A DNA stretch of 64,000 nt from Hermatobates lingyangjiaoensis. Lineage: Eukaryota; Arthropoda; Insecta; Hemiptera; Hermatobatidae. The stretch spans positions 6,135,001 to 6,199,000 of the forward strand of contig JAPFBL010000254.1 in NCBI GenBank assembly GCA_026182355.1, read 5' to 3'. The notes under the pieces are model-generated. The model had not been told where the DNA came from and ran no database searches. It saw only the letters and a list, made by a program, of their open reading frames with translations. The translations under genes were made by a program, and so were the position numbers. Shown piece after piece: positions 1 to 14,100 of the stretch; within the stretch, counting starts at the first letter, position 1; the number at the start of each line of letters is the position of its first letter.

Positions 1-215
1 TTTATATTAAATATTTGTCTAATCAAATAACTGAGAAAACAAACATAGAGCAACCCTAACAAAAACTCACTACTTCTTTGCTTACGATGTCCACAGTTGG
101 AATATAGAAATGAGGTGTTTTTGTCAGTGTATAACTGCAAGCAATTTGACCTGCCGCGCCATCGTGCACTGTTTAATTTTGAAATTAAAGTTATATTTAT
201 TATCAATAGTTATCT

Positions 216-249
<34 letters not shown>

Positions 250-525
250 AACAACTGTTTAACTGTAAAATAACTGCACAAAGAGAAAACACACAAGAGA
301 AACAATTACAAAAAAAAAGTCAATATATTTCGATATCCGTTGTCTCCAGGAGGAGAAGAGAGCTGTTTGGGAAAAAAACAAAACTTAGTAGTTTTGATTC
401 AGGAACTACCTCTAGGGTAGCTAAAGAGTAGAGGATATAAGTCAAAAAATAATAAAATCAAATTAAAAAAGGAAAATAAACAACTTAAAAAAATAAAATG
501 TTATCAAGAAAACAGAAAACAAATA

Positions 526-1406
526 CAGTGATACCTTGAGATACGATTTTAATTCGTTCTGTAACCATCGTCGTATGTAAAAAAATTCGTATCTCAAAGC
601 AATTTTTCCCTTTAAAACAATGTAATATATATTAATGCGTTCCAGCGATACTAAATCACTCAAAAAAAAACGTTAAATTGCATATAATATAACATTTTTT
701 GTACAAATAAACGAGTAATAACACAAATATGGTAAAATAACATATTGATGTATGATAAATGTTAATAAAATCAATAAAAAAGAAAGGAGTTTAAATTTTT
801 ATTTAAATTTTTTTTCAATTTTTTTTTTAGATTTGTTGTATCTAAGAATTAAGGCCCAGATTTTTTTTTGAAAATTCTAATGGGGATCTAAATTCTTAGA
901 TATCCCCGTAATTTCTATATTTTTTTTTTTAATCATCACTCAGGCTAATTATCACTTTCATGTTGTGCCTTTTTGGCCTCATTCACTACGTGAGACCTTC
1001 GAAAAGTAACGATCAAGAGAGTTTTGTTTCTGCGTCTTTTTTAAAATGTTACGAAAAAATGTGAGACACGTATCATTAAATAAGGCACTCGCTCTCCCAG
1101 TAGACATTTTCTCTGGGTGTCTTTTTTCTACGAAATCAGACACTTCCTGCCACTTGCCAAGGATATCACGAATTTCACGTGAAGTTAGTTCCTCCACCGG
1201 CTCGACCTCCTCCTCACTGCTGAGTTCCAGCATTACCTCCGAATGGGAAATCTTATGCAACTCCTTTAGCTCCTCCGTCGTGAGTAAGAATCACCGAATC
1301 GTATCTCAAATTTTTCGTCGTATATCGGAGCAAAAAATGGTCGAATATTTCGTGTCGTATCTCAAATAATCGTATGTTAGGGCAATCGTATCTCAAGGTA
1401 TCACTG
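526..1406 (-). mobile_element. Tigger/pogo-type DNA transposon, internally deleted, with transposase remnant
   Basis: The ends are inverted repeats beginning CAGTGATACCTTGAGATACG, flanked on both sides by TA (524-525 and 1407-1408), the target duplication typical of Tc1/mariner/pogo elements. On the minus strand about 1,250-979 is the C-terminal end of a Tigger-like transposase (EILxxW-type segment ILGKWQEVSDFVEKRHPEK, then ALFNDTCLTFFRNILKKTQK). The DDE catalytic region is missing, so the copy is non-autonomous. It lies upstream of the first visible apolipophorin exon, presumably in an intron. Confidence 0.82.
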
Positions 1407-2496
1407 TAGTTCATTTTTGATGTTGAGTCGAGAACACATATACTTGCACAGAATATGTTATTCATTTGTATATTTGCAATTCTATGAATATAAAATAATT
1501 GTTGCCTAGAAATACAATAAAGAGATTAACATTCAAGACTCGCAAGGATTTTGATGGCACACTCATCAGAAGTAAACAATACACAAGGAAGAAAAAGCCA
1601 TCATGTTCACCTATTTTTGCAGTCACATATTGACCCTTTGGTCCTAAGTAAACTTAAATTTTTAACCAAAATTCTTATCTTTTTATGAATAGTGTCCTGT
1701 TTGGACAGAACTTTAAACATATCTAATAATATAAATACTGCAACACTATATATTTCTATGAAAATATTAATTTACAGGATTATTTTTACAGTATTATTTA
1801 TTTCACCCAATTTCAGCTCCTAGATGAACCCCTCTCAATAATGAATTATTTTTTCAATAAATACATGAATCAGTAGAGTTAATTTCTTTATTATTGTATT
1901 TAAGTCAAACTCATTATTTAATTGAATAAACTTATTTTGTGAAATAATTTGCTACTAAATTCGTAAAGTGGTTTGATAAAATTGGAGGTCTTCAGAAACA
2001 GAAATAACTGGTTTCATTTTTTGCCCATATAAAATTTAAATAAATAAACTTGTGCGAAGGTTATTATATTTCTTCAAAATGTTGAATTGAATAGTTAATT
2101 TTGTTAATTAATAAAATTCAGTACAATTTTACTATATCTATACCAATAGAATTATCGCCTTTTATTTTTTTCCAACCCTCATCCTTATAATTGTTATGAT
2201 TCCCAACTACTGAAATTCTGAATGACTGAAATAAAATAAAAAGGTGGATGTAAAATTTAGTTTTTGAATTATTACAATAAAATGAAAGAGTAGGAAAAAA
2301 GGTTTAGACACGCTTCCTTCTAACCTGCTTTCTGGGTTAAAATAAGAACTGAAAATGCTCTGTAGTCCCTATCCATTTATTTAGAACATACATTTGCTGT
2401 TTACTGTACTATGTCCTGGAAGCCGTTTTATTATTACTTAATATTTTTATATCAAGTAATCAGACAAAATGTTATTTCTATTCTGATAAGTTGATT

Positions 2497-2783
2497 TTTT
2501 GTTTAACGCGGGTGTGATTGTACTTTTCAGGTTTTGTTTAACGCGATGTGTGATTGTACTTTTCAGGTTTTGTTTAACGCTGTAAGTGATTGTACTTTCA
2601 GGTTTTGTTTAATGCGGTGTGTGATTGTACTTTTTAGGTTTCGTTTAACGCGGTAAGTGGTTGTACTTTTCAGGTTTTGTTTCACGCGGTGTGTGATTGT
2701 ACTTTTCAGGTTTTGTTTAACGTGGTGTGTGATTGTACTTTTCAGGTTTTGTTTAACGCGGTGTGTGTAATTGTACTTTTCAG
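2497..2783 (+). repeat. 36-bp tandem minisatellite, about 8 copies
   Basis: Eight diverged copies of a unit of about 36 bp whose core reads GTTTTGTTTAACGCGGTGTG followed by TGATTGTACTTTTCAG. The array ends about 33 bp before the apolipophorin vWFD exon. Each unit ends in a pyrimidine-rich stretch plus CAG, resembling a 3' splice site. An open frame through it on the minus strand is a consequence of the repeat and not a gene. Confidence 0.9.
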
Positions 2784-2815
2784 TCTCTAAAACGGTTTTG
2801 TAATCCATGTTTCAG

Positions 2816-3015
2816 GGAAAGCAGTGATAGTGGGCTCAGAAGCGATAACATTCGACGGGCGACATGTCTCTCTGGAGGGCTCCTGCTCCTACATCCTGGC
2901 TCAGGATTATGTAGATAACAACTTCTCTATAGTTGCTACAGTCAATAATGGAGTCCTGTCTTCAGTTCAAGTAGTGGTGGGAGAAATGTCTCTGGAGCTG
3001 AAGGAAGATCGAAAG
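2816..3015 (+). CDS. apolpp: apolipophorin exon: start of vWFD domain
   Basis: Enters after acceptor TTTCAG at 2810-2815 with two bases completing a split codon, and leaves in phase 0 at donor GTAGAC (3016). It encodes 66 full codons, including GSEAITFDGRHVSLEGSCSY and NNFSIVATVNNGVLSSVQVV, the beta-strand-rich opening of a von Willebrand D domain. A 36-bp tandem repeat lies immediately upstream. Confidence 0.92.
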
Positions 3016-6000
3016 GTAGACGCAATGTTTAGTCTTGTAGACCTATACGTATATGTTATGTAGTAATACAGTCATCCCTCGCTACTTCGACGTTCATTTA
3101 TCGCTGTTTCAATACATCGCGATCTTCAAAAATATTCCTCAAAAAATCAAAATTGATGAATAGGATTGATCAAGTCTCTGATCGGCATTTCCACGTGTTT
3201 CATTGACATTTATAGAGATCAAGAAGAAGCTATTGACAAACGTGATAGAGTTACGTACCTTGTTATAAAATAAAAGTTGTTATAAGAATAAAAGAGTTTT
3301 AAAAACATATTTGCAGTATGTACACATTACTCACATCTACGTATGTTGCACATAAGTATCATATTTATATTAAATATACATGATATATATGTTATTAATA
3401 CTATTAATATTTAATTTTCATGTTTGAAACTCTTCTTTAATGTTCTAATGATTACATGCGCACTTACATGGTTTCATATACACTTACTGATATTATGCAT
3501 ACACAAAAAATGTAAGTATATTAAAAATGAGTGGGTGACATTACTTCAGAGTTTTTCACTTATCACGGGCGGTTCTGATCCCTATTAACCGCGATGACTA
3601 AGGGATGACTGCATATAAGTTCTATTTATGTAAATATCAAGTGTTGGTAAACATTGTGAAGACTGGCCCTCTACAGCACGCAGTTTCAGTCCTACCGTGT
3701 AACCTGTAGTTCTGTCTGTTGGTCGTTCAAATGTATCCAGGGGTCAGAAAACCCGAGTGTCAGCTGTCTAAAATAGTCCGTTGAAATTGCTTCATACCAA
3801 GTCGTATGCGGTACCTTATATTATTAACTGTTGTTTACAACCGCGCAATGAGGCGTACTATCTTCTCAAACAGTGAAAAGAGAATCCCGTGTGCTCTAAG
3901 GACACAACCAAGTATAGCCATGCTTGTGTCTGCTACCACAGCCACGATAAGGTCAGTAGCATAAATTAGGTTTTCACATTCGTCTCCATGGTGCTGAGTC
4001 ATACGTAATGTGCATTCCGATAATCAACCGAACAAAAGGGTCTATAACCAATTCTACTAGTGGAGAGATAACCTAACACCAAACCGAACTTTGGAGGCCC
4101 TCTGAACAAAATATTTGTGTTTCAAAAAACGTTTGTCAAGCCCACTTTGGGAAACCCTGCTCTAGTCTACCACCTGTGTCTTCGTGAACCATATCCCTGC
4201 AGCCCTCCTGTGAATACTCAACGTTCCGCTTTATTAATTCCATAGTTACTTCTATTCATTATTCCAACCCATCCGATAATAGTATATTTCTCACCTATTC
4301 ATAGATTTTAAGATAATATATAAATAATTTTAATTACAGGTTTACCTAAATGGGAAGGCAACAGAATACCCAGTAATCGAGCTCGATGGCGACCTGGTGG
4401 CCTGGAGGCATCCAAACTCTATTGGTAATAAATGTTCTTTAACAAAATGACAATCTGAAAAGTTTTATCGATTATAGAGAGGTTTTCATAATCACAGATA
4501 CTCTGTCACTTAACTATTAAGGCCTGAAAGGTCTTCTCAAATTGTGAAAAATAAAACTATTATTCACAATTTCACTATTGTAAAAAATATTTTGTTAACT
4601 ATTAAAATGTTAAAAGTGTTTAAAACAAAGACGGTAGTTATTGTAATTATTTGTAACTAATACTTTCAATCAGGACTGCCAAAAGGTGTTTCAATGCTAT
4701 TACACCTGTTTGAGGCTAATAAACCTTTCATATTTAAGTGTTTTTCAGTGAGTACTTCTACTTTTAAAGTGAAAGCTTGCAAAAAATTGAAAGGTAGAAG
4801 GGCGGATTGATAAGTCAGTGACTTTTTGAATTTTCCGCGCAGTTACTCCAAATGCAACAATGCTGCTGTCATCTGTAATCTATTAGTAGACAACTATCTA
4901 ATTATCAGCCAGCTACGACGTGCAGTCGGTGTTTGATAGTCATTCAAAGCAGACAACCGCGCGTATTTTTACAAAAATGGAAAAAAGTGAATTGCGTGTG
5001 CTGATTAAGCATTACTTTTTACGTAAAAAATCCATCACTGAAACTAAGTAAAGATTTGATAAATACTACGAGGACTCATCAATTAACCATCAATTTCAAT
5101 GGTTAAGAAGTGGTTTACAGAGTTCCTTTGTGGTCGTACCAGCACTAGTGACGCCGAACGTTCAGGTCGACCAAAAGAAGTGATCACGCCGGAAATCGTC
5201 GATAAAATCCATGAAATGATATTGGATGATCGGAGAATGAAAGTGCGAGAGTTGGCTCATGCTGTAGGCATTTCAACTGAACGGGTACATCATATTTCCA
5301 CGAATATTTGGACTTGAAAAAACTCTCCGCGAGATGGGTGCCGCGATTGCTCACACTTGACCATAAGCGCAATCGTGTGACCACCTCAAAAGAGTGTTTA
5401 GCGATGTTCACCCATAATCCGGACAAATTTTTGCGCCGTTTTGTTACTGTGGACAAAACATGGATCCATCACAACACGCCAGAGACCAAGGAACAATCAA
5501 ATAGCGGGTTGCTGTGGGCGAATGTGGACCAAAGAAAGCCAAACAGAGTCTGTCAGTCAACAAGGTCATGGCAACAGTTTTTTGGGATGCACGTGGTGTA
5601 ATTCACATCGATTACCTCGAAAAGGTAAAACGATCACCGGCGAATATTATTCAAAGCTTTTGAACAGATTTGGATTCTAGATTGAACGAATGTGTCAACG
5701 GTGGCAGACATGTTGAATACATCTGACCGCAGCGAAGCAGCATTGGCGTGATTAGCAATTAGATGCGTGACTATGTGTCGTAGCACCTGGGTTAAAGTGA
5801 CCGAAACATGGTTAATGTGTGTCAAATCACGAACGACCCATGCATCCGGGACTATACACAGTGTGTAAAGCCATAGCATGATAAATAACAAATACTTCCT
5901 ATGGATAGAAATCAGCAGTTTACATTAAACCAAGTGGAAAATGGTGCCGGTAATGGTATCCAAGCACTTAAACTATTAGAGAAAACGAAACAGTCATACC

Positions 6001-8141
6001 AAAAGTACAAAAAAAACACAAAATCACAAAAATAATTTTGAACTTAAGGTCAAATTTAACTAAAACTTTATGCAAAATCAAAGAAAAATAATTTTTTTTT
6101 GCTTTCTTTAAAAATGGCCTCTCCGACTCAAGTCTCAATTTTGATATGTTATATACTTTTCATGAAGTTTTTAAAAAAGTTCTTTAGTTTTTATTTAATG
6201 CCATCTCTCTACAATGGGCAATTAATTGGTTTAAAAATAGAAAATAATTTTGATCAAACATTTTTAATTTGAAAACAAGACTTTCTTGTTGTTTATTCTG
6301 TTTACAGGTATCAGGGCCGGGTCGGAAGAAGAGGTCGTACTCTTATGCAAGACTGATGCGACCGGCTGCCTAGTGTATATCTCTGGGTTTTATTTCGCAA
6401 AGCTCAAAGGCATCCTAGGAACATTAAATTACGAGCCATACGATGACTTCACATTGCCAAGTGGAAAGGTAAAGGGTCATGCTTACAGGCTAAATCGAAA
6501 TTGATCAACCAAGTTTCAATTTTGTTTAATGTTTTCTTTAAAGACATTTACAAACTAATTTAAAACTAAACATCACAAGTATTCATTTGGAAAATTAACA
6601 GAACCATTTGGCATCGTCTTTATGTTCCTCTTTCTTACGATTTGATAATCCCACTTTGAGAACGGCTCTGAGAATCCTTTTTCTTGTGTTCATTGATCAC
6701 TCTACATAATAAACAAACAGAGATGATCCTATAAATAATTATCAATTAATATAATTAATAATTATTATATTAATATAACATTAATAAGTTCACCGTTTGT
6801 CTCGAAAAGGAAGGAGGAGGGAAATATATGGTAAGAAAGTATACTAGAGGAAATAAAGAAAATAAATAAAGTGTGAATTAAAAAATAAATTGACAATAAA
6901 AATTATAAAAATACAAATAGCTAAAAAAATTTAAAAGAACGAATGCATAACAAATAAAATCAAAAACTGGTAAATTTATAAATAAACGAAAGTTTACTGT
7001 TTATAAGAATTGAGCTATCAACCGTTACTTCGTCAGAAAAACCATGGATTGTTTGTATATAGATGTTTTTATAACTAAATAATTATTATTCATGGTATTA
7101 CTACAACAACAATGTTATAATTGATACAATATTTAATGATAAAATAATGGTGATTTCATTCACCACTGGCTAGTGGCACAGCAGCTCCTTTTAAGGCCCG
7201 GGACGGCCTCATTATTACCAACGTCTCAAACCTGGCTGTTTGTTAAATTTGGGATTTAACAAATATAAACATGTTCAGCCTGTCATATTATCATCCCCAC
7301 ATACTGAATCAGTTCCTTCGGAAATTCTGTAGAAGTACAAACCAAATGTCTGAGGTACAGTGGTACGTGGGACAAATTCTTTTTTAAAATTTTCATGAAA
7401 ATTATTTGTAAGGAAATATTTTAGTTCCATTTTTTGAGATGAAATGTGAAAAACAAAGTCATCCGTTTGATTGTTGTTCTCTGCAGTAACTGAAAGGAAG
7501 AAAATTTGTACGTATAAAATAAATATGGTAATTCCGTATAATGACATCTTGTGGTCAAATGCTAAGAATATAGTACCTTAAAACACCGTAGCCAGTGGTC
7601 AAAGGTTGATTCCTAAATCATATTTTGTCATAACATTCTAGACTTTGGTAAGCTTGTATTTTCTATTCCACCTTGGCATGTGTCGCCCTGGGCGGAGTTG
7701 CCAGGTCACTGCTACTAGCACTGTCGTTTTATTTTGTTTTCTTCCTGTCTTATATTCAAATGGTTCAGGTGACAGAAGATGAAAGTGAGTTTTCGGTGAG
7801 TTGGCAGATTGGAGGTTGTGCTCCAGCTATTCCAAAGGAACACAAGCATCAACACCAGTCCCTCTGCACCGACTTGTTCACCAGCTCCGATGAATTACTG
7901 TATGTATACAATTTCCTTCCTTTTTTTTTTTGTTTTCTTCTGTCTAAATGGTGCTCACTTTACTTATAGAAGCGCATTACTGTAGGAGCAAGGGAGCTGG
8001 TCCTACTTCAGGGTCCTAAATGTTGTTTTACTCAAATGTATAGCAGGAATTATTAATGAATGACTAAATTCGTAGAACTTCAGGGGCTACTACTTTACTC
8101 TCTCTCTCTCACTCTCTCTCTCTCTCAATCTCTCTCTCTCT

Positions 8142-8185
<44 letters not shown>

Positions 8186-11100
8186 TCTCTCTATCTCTCT
8201 CAATCTCTCTCTTTCTCTCTCTTTCTCTCTCTTTCTCTCTCTTTCTCTCTCTTTCTCTTTCTTTCTCTCTCTTTCTCTCTCTTTCTCTCTTTCTCTCTGA
8301 TAGATAGCATGTCAAAGATATCCCATCTCCCTCTTAAAAAATCTAGTCTCGTCACCATGATTCTAACCTATCATCTTCTAACCTAAACATTCATTCTACC
8401 CATATTATTGCGTAATCAGATATTCAGTGCCTAAGACAGCATGGGTTAGTGGAGAAAGAGGAGAATGCTGACATTGTTCGGCGCTTGATGTAACAGAAAG
8501 CCTTAATTCTGTGTTAACTCTAGAATGATGTTTCTATAAATGTTTCTTTGACCCACATGAAGTTACAATGTTAAAGTGTAATATTAATTTTTGTATAGTG
8601 ACAGAAATCTTCATTAATGTAGTTTTTCTGACTAACAATATGTTTTTAATAATATTAAAAAGTAGTTAGAATTAATTTAGTTGCTCAAATTAATTGTTAG
8701 TTCACGTTGGATATCCCGAATATATTGTTGAGAGATAGTTAAAATAACAGAAAGAGACCATTTTAGTGCAGTACATTACTTGAGAGAGTTCTGGAATCTG
8801 TTCCTGACTATTATTTCGTCTATTGAGCATTTCATTGATAATACATAATAATAATATATCTTAGTCTCCCTTCAACGAGTGGTGAAAAGGAAATGTTTCC
8901 TAATTTAACCCGTGACTCTTTGAGGATGAGGGGCATATTTGTTCTTTATTTCTTAATGAATTTCATATTGAATTAAAACAAGTGAGAGTGGTCAGATTTA
9001 AATAGAACTGCTTAGTATATTATTGACATAGTGTAAATAATACTGCTTTTATAAGCATGTGTTAGTTCCATTATCTTTAGTGATATTACGGGAATAAAAC
9101 CTACATGTCTCCTGGTACAAATTTAGATTATGTATTATAAGTAATGAATTGAGCACCTTTATTTCATTATGTTTAGTGTCTTACCAAATCTACTTTTGAT
9201 TTCCAACCAAAATTTTGAAACTTTTTCCAAAATTTTGGTATTTCAAAATTTAAATTTCAACACCCCTGCAAAATACTCCTGATACAAAACCTGAAATTCC
9301 TGTAAAAGTTCCTGCAAATACCTGAAATACTCCTTAGGAAACAAAAAAAGGATACAACATGTTGAAAACACTTTCGTGTCTGATCATGTTAGACCTTGGA
9401 TTAGGGTAGATATTACCACTTAATGACTGTTTATAATAGATGTTTCCTATAGGATTTGCTACCAGAGTATTAATGCCAACCCCTTCCGGCATCTCTGTGA
9501 CCATGCAGTTCAAGCGGCCAAGAGCCCAGCGGAGAAGAAATCAATAGCTTGCTCCGCTGCCTTAGCTTACACTAAGCTCTGCAAAGAAAAGTTTCCTACA
9601 ACTTCACTGCCTTCGATTTGTGGTCAGTAAGCGACAAATTCATCATTCATCTTTGCACTTAAATGATGATTTTTTACATTAATTAAATTTATCTTTCTTC
9701 AGATACTTGTACATATAATTCCAAAGAAATTAGAAATGGAGAAGTAGTTACTTTAAATATTCCACAAAAGTCTGCAGAAATTATTTTCTTAGTAGAGTTA
9801 CTTAAAGGCAATGAAGAGATTTACAAGTCATTGATAACACCGTTGGTAGAATCCTTGAAAAGCGAACTCACACACCGAGGAATAGAGTAAGTACATCTTT
9901 CTGATTGCAGCTTATTAATAACAACTTGTCATAGTTATAATGCATTTATACTGTAGTATATACCATACAATATATATTGTTGAAAATTAGACCACATGTA
10001 GCTTCTCGAGACGCTGAACGTGGTCTAATACGTTTTTCAGGTTCTTGAGAAACTTATGAAAAAGCAAGTTTCAGCTACTATGGTCTAATTTTCAACATAT
10101 GTGTATACAGGAAGGACTGCTACCAAAATTTACAAATAGACAATATATACTACAATATAACAGCTTGAGATATTTAATTAATATTTTTTAATTAATTAAA
10201 AAAATTAATTTAAAATTTCTTCGTAAACAGCATTTTTTATTTTTCCCATAGGATAAAAAATAATAATAGGATGAAATAGAAGGTGGAAATTTATAATCTC
10301 AGGTAGTCGACTCAAAAAAAGAAAATTATATTCCTCTATATGGTAGGGAAGCTGCTCATCCCATACTAACAAGTGGCTATTCAAGTTGGTCATTAGAAGA
10401 TGTGCTGCCATCTCGTGTTAGCATAAGAAATTAAAGTAACTATTGAAATTTGGACGACCAGAATGTCCTGAAATATCCCTTTTCTGTCCTATTTAGAAAC
10501 AATTCTTACCCAAATTAGTTTCAATTTTGAATTATCTGATACCAGTGATGTTGTTTTAGAAATTAATTTACGAATACCCAGGAAATAATAAGATCTATAA
10601 CCTAGCTTTACAAAGAGAGGAGTAAATCTTTTGCAGTATTTTGCGAACTACCTCGTCATGCTTTTTAGTGATTAGTTCCACCCTTTTCTATAACAATATG
10701 CATTCATGACAATTCATTATAAAATATTTCCAAAATTTTTACGTTATCATCTTCATCACACTGATATAAAGAAATGAACAAGATTTTAAGAAATGTTTAT
10801 TGATCCAGTTGATACATTAATGTTTTTATTTTTTTAAAAGCAATTTCTGTTGTTCTCTATTATTTTTTTAATAATTAACTGACATCCTCTTATTATATTC
10901 TAAGCACATGACAAAGGTCTTTCGTATGAACCAAACGTACCTATTCAAGCTTTATAAAACATAAATTTTTATAAACATTCGAAAAAGTTTTACAAATATT
11001 GTTAGGAATCAAACTCAAAAAACATATTTCTTTCGTTTTTAATTGACCCTCAAGTAACTCAAAGAGCTATGGTCATTCCTTCATCAAACTCATCCACAAT

Positions 11101-14100
11101 AATTATTGTGACAAGTTGGAAATCATAATTACTTTTACCTTGAGTCATGTCAATACAGACTGTATCTCTAATAGCTTTTTGAGAACTGATTCCGGCAATT
11201 TCGTCATATTAGTTAAAAGAAATCGTTAGAATTTAAAACTGGATGGGCCTCATCCTGTTGCTTTTATATATCAACTGATTACTGGCCTTTTCCCCTCATA
11301 TATTTGACTCTTCATCAGGACTGTTCCCACTGAACTCAGTTCAAAGCAGATTTATTTTTTATGTTACATAAATCTTTTTATGCTGCCAGGTGAGCACTTT
11401 CTATATAGTAAAAATGATTTTCAGAAAATAGGAATCTAATTTTCACGTATAATACCTCCACTGAAGGTCTTATATCCTGTATGCCTCTTCTCACTTGTGC
11501 TTTAGTCAAATTACTCTAATAAGGAAATACACTATCTCAATCAGAATTAAATTCCAAAATGTTTGTTAAAATACAGTTCAAGATATCAAAATAACTTGGA
11601 TATAATGTTGGAGAAAGTTAAAACTGTAAATAATATCTTAACAATATTAGCATGATTTCAAAAAAAAAAAATAATGGATTTTATATTATAGGAACTGTAT
11701 TAATAACATGAAACAGCAGTACAAATCTAGTCTTAAAAAAATTGTTGCATGTAGTTGCTGTCAGATTTGTTAACATGCATAAAGTTGTTTAGCATTAAAT
11801 TTCGACCTTAAGTTGAGGCAACTAATAAGACCTTGAGATTTATTAATGTTTCATAACATTTCCTTTAACATTATAGTCATATATAAACCAGCTTAAACAA
11901 ATAATAAAATTGTTTTTAAATACTTTATGAACATGAGCAAGCATACTTGCGAAATCGTTAAACAATACAGTGTTCATTTCCAGTGATGTTTCATTTGCCC
12001 TTGTTGGATTTGGAGCACCACGAAGCAAATGGCCCACATACTTCACAAAGGGAGGGGATATTAACTTCGATGGAGATGTAAAGAATATATTTTTTGATGA
12101 AAAACCCATTAGCTCAAACAAAACCTTTATTGACCGTCTTCTACGAAATAAAGAAATGATTGACATTGAGCTTGGTAAGTAAAGAATTTTATATCATTCT
12201 TGGGTGGCTGCTAAACAAACCACCTGTTTTCACACGAAATATTATTTAATACAACATATCAAAGCTATAAATTTATCTATTTTTACAAAAGTTTTATCTT
12301 TCAGTAATTATTATTTGAAATTATTTAAGTTTATTTAAAATATTGGTCTATTTAGAAGAGCTATTTCATTGGAGAAACTACATATTAGAAATGATACCGT
12401 AAATAGATTTTATACAAAGAAGTATTTCTATTTAGTGTTTTTTTATAATTACAATCACAAAAAAACAAGTTTATAATGTTTCTGTCCTTCATTTCAAAGA
12501 GTTATTACAAACTAAGCTTCTGAGCAATAATTGATCATCATAAAACTAATAAAATAAATGAAAATATTTTTAAAATTTGATTTTTCTCTTTATCTAAATA
12601 TAACTGTATGCTACTTATTTCATAATACAATTAAATTTAAATTACATAAATGAACAGTATTTTAAGGTGCATTTTTTTAATATTTAATTTTAATTGTATA
12701 TTATTAATGATGATCTATTATTCGTCGAAAGCTTGGCTTTTACTGAAAAATTATAAAATGATTTTATTGTGATTATAGACTTTAGTTTCCAAAATCTCAT
12801 GAGGTGTAAAGTAGCTAAAATCTCTTTAGTTAATCTTCATTCATCAAAAAATAGTTTTTGCAAGTTGCCACTAATATTGGCATTAAGTTTGTCTTATGTA
12901 CACAAATATATATACAGTTCCCTATATAAACACAGATCTTCTTAAAGCGATTACTGCATTAAATGCTTTGATATATTTTTCACTTGGGGGAAACGTACAT
13001 ATTCTGAATTTTGAAACCAAACATTCTGTTTCTATTTACATAAAAAAATAATTTGTATAAATGTAATATATAAAGTATACATTTGAGTGGGTGTCCAGAA
13101 TAGGGTCTTGAAAATCCCCTCCGGATGTGAAGAGAAAATATGAAATGTTGCTTTTAGTGCCCTCACTACATTTTATCTTGTTAGCCAATTGAAAGTGGGC
13201 CTACATCTTGTTTAGTGTGTTTTATTATTTAAATTGTTACTAGAAATTTAATTTTCTTCCCTTCTAATCAATGCAACCCGACATTCCCAGATGCTTTTCT
13301 CTATAGTTTACTAGCAACCCTCACTTAGAAAGAGAGTTCAATTTTCAAATTCAAATTTAAATTTAAAATTTTTGCATATAAAAGGTATCATTCACAGTAT
13401 CTATCGATACCGACAAACCCAAAACTTCTAATGTATACTACTTAAATAAAGACTTAAAATTTCAATAAATTTATATGTGAAATAAAATTTGACAGTTTTA
13501 AATTTTAAAATTTGACAACTTTAAATATGTTATCCTTTGTTTATTTTTCAATATTTACATTGAATTCAGTCAACATAGTTTCATATGGATAAAATATAAT
13601 AACTCTTCAAAAAATAGGAACCTAATTTTCAAAAACTGTAAATAAATCCGACTTACTTATTGCGTACTTAATTTAAAATATAACATAATTAACTTAAATA
13701 TAAAATATATTATATTAAATATACAAGTTTTTCATAGGTTTTATTCATTATTTTATTATGATGAGAAAATACTCCTTTTTAACTTATTTCATAATTGTTC
13801 AGATAAATATGATAACTATATTTTTGTATATAAATATGTTACACTATTTAATTATTTTTATTTTAAACAATGAAGGTGTGAACAAAAAAGCATTTTATTC
13901 AAATGATTTTTTCAAAGAAACTATTCATTAAATTTAGCAAGATTTTTTCAAGATTTAAACGTGCTATTTTTTTTTAAAGTGTTTTTTATTTTCAATTATA
14001 TGACTTTTACTACCTGATATTTTCATTTATTTAAATGTTTTTTAAATTGATAAATACTAATAAGATATAAAAGTACTTTACTAGATATTACTAAATATTT

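Noticed and set aside
1046..1369. Plus-strand frame over the Tigger element
   Set aside because: Shadow of the minus-strand transposase remnant.
2563..2808. Minus-strand frame with repeated VKQNLKSTITHR units
   Set aside because: It is the translation of the 36-bp minisatellite and has no other support.
5184..5456. Minus-strand frame over the mariner relic
   Set aside because: Shadow of the plus-strand transposase sequence.
8060..8386. Plus-strand frame rich in Ser/Leu
   Set aside because: Translation of the (CT)n microsatellite.
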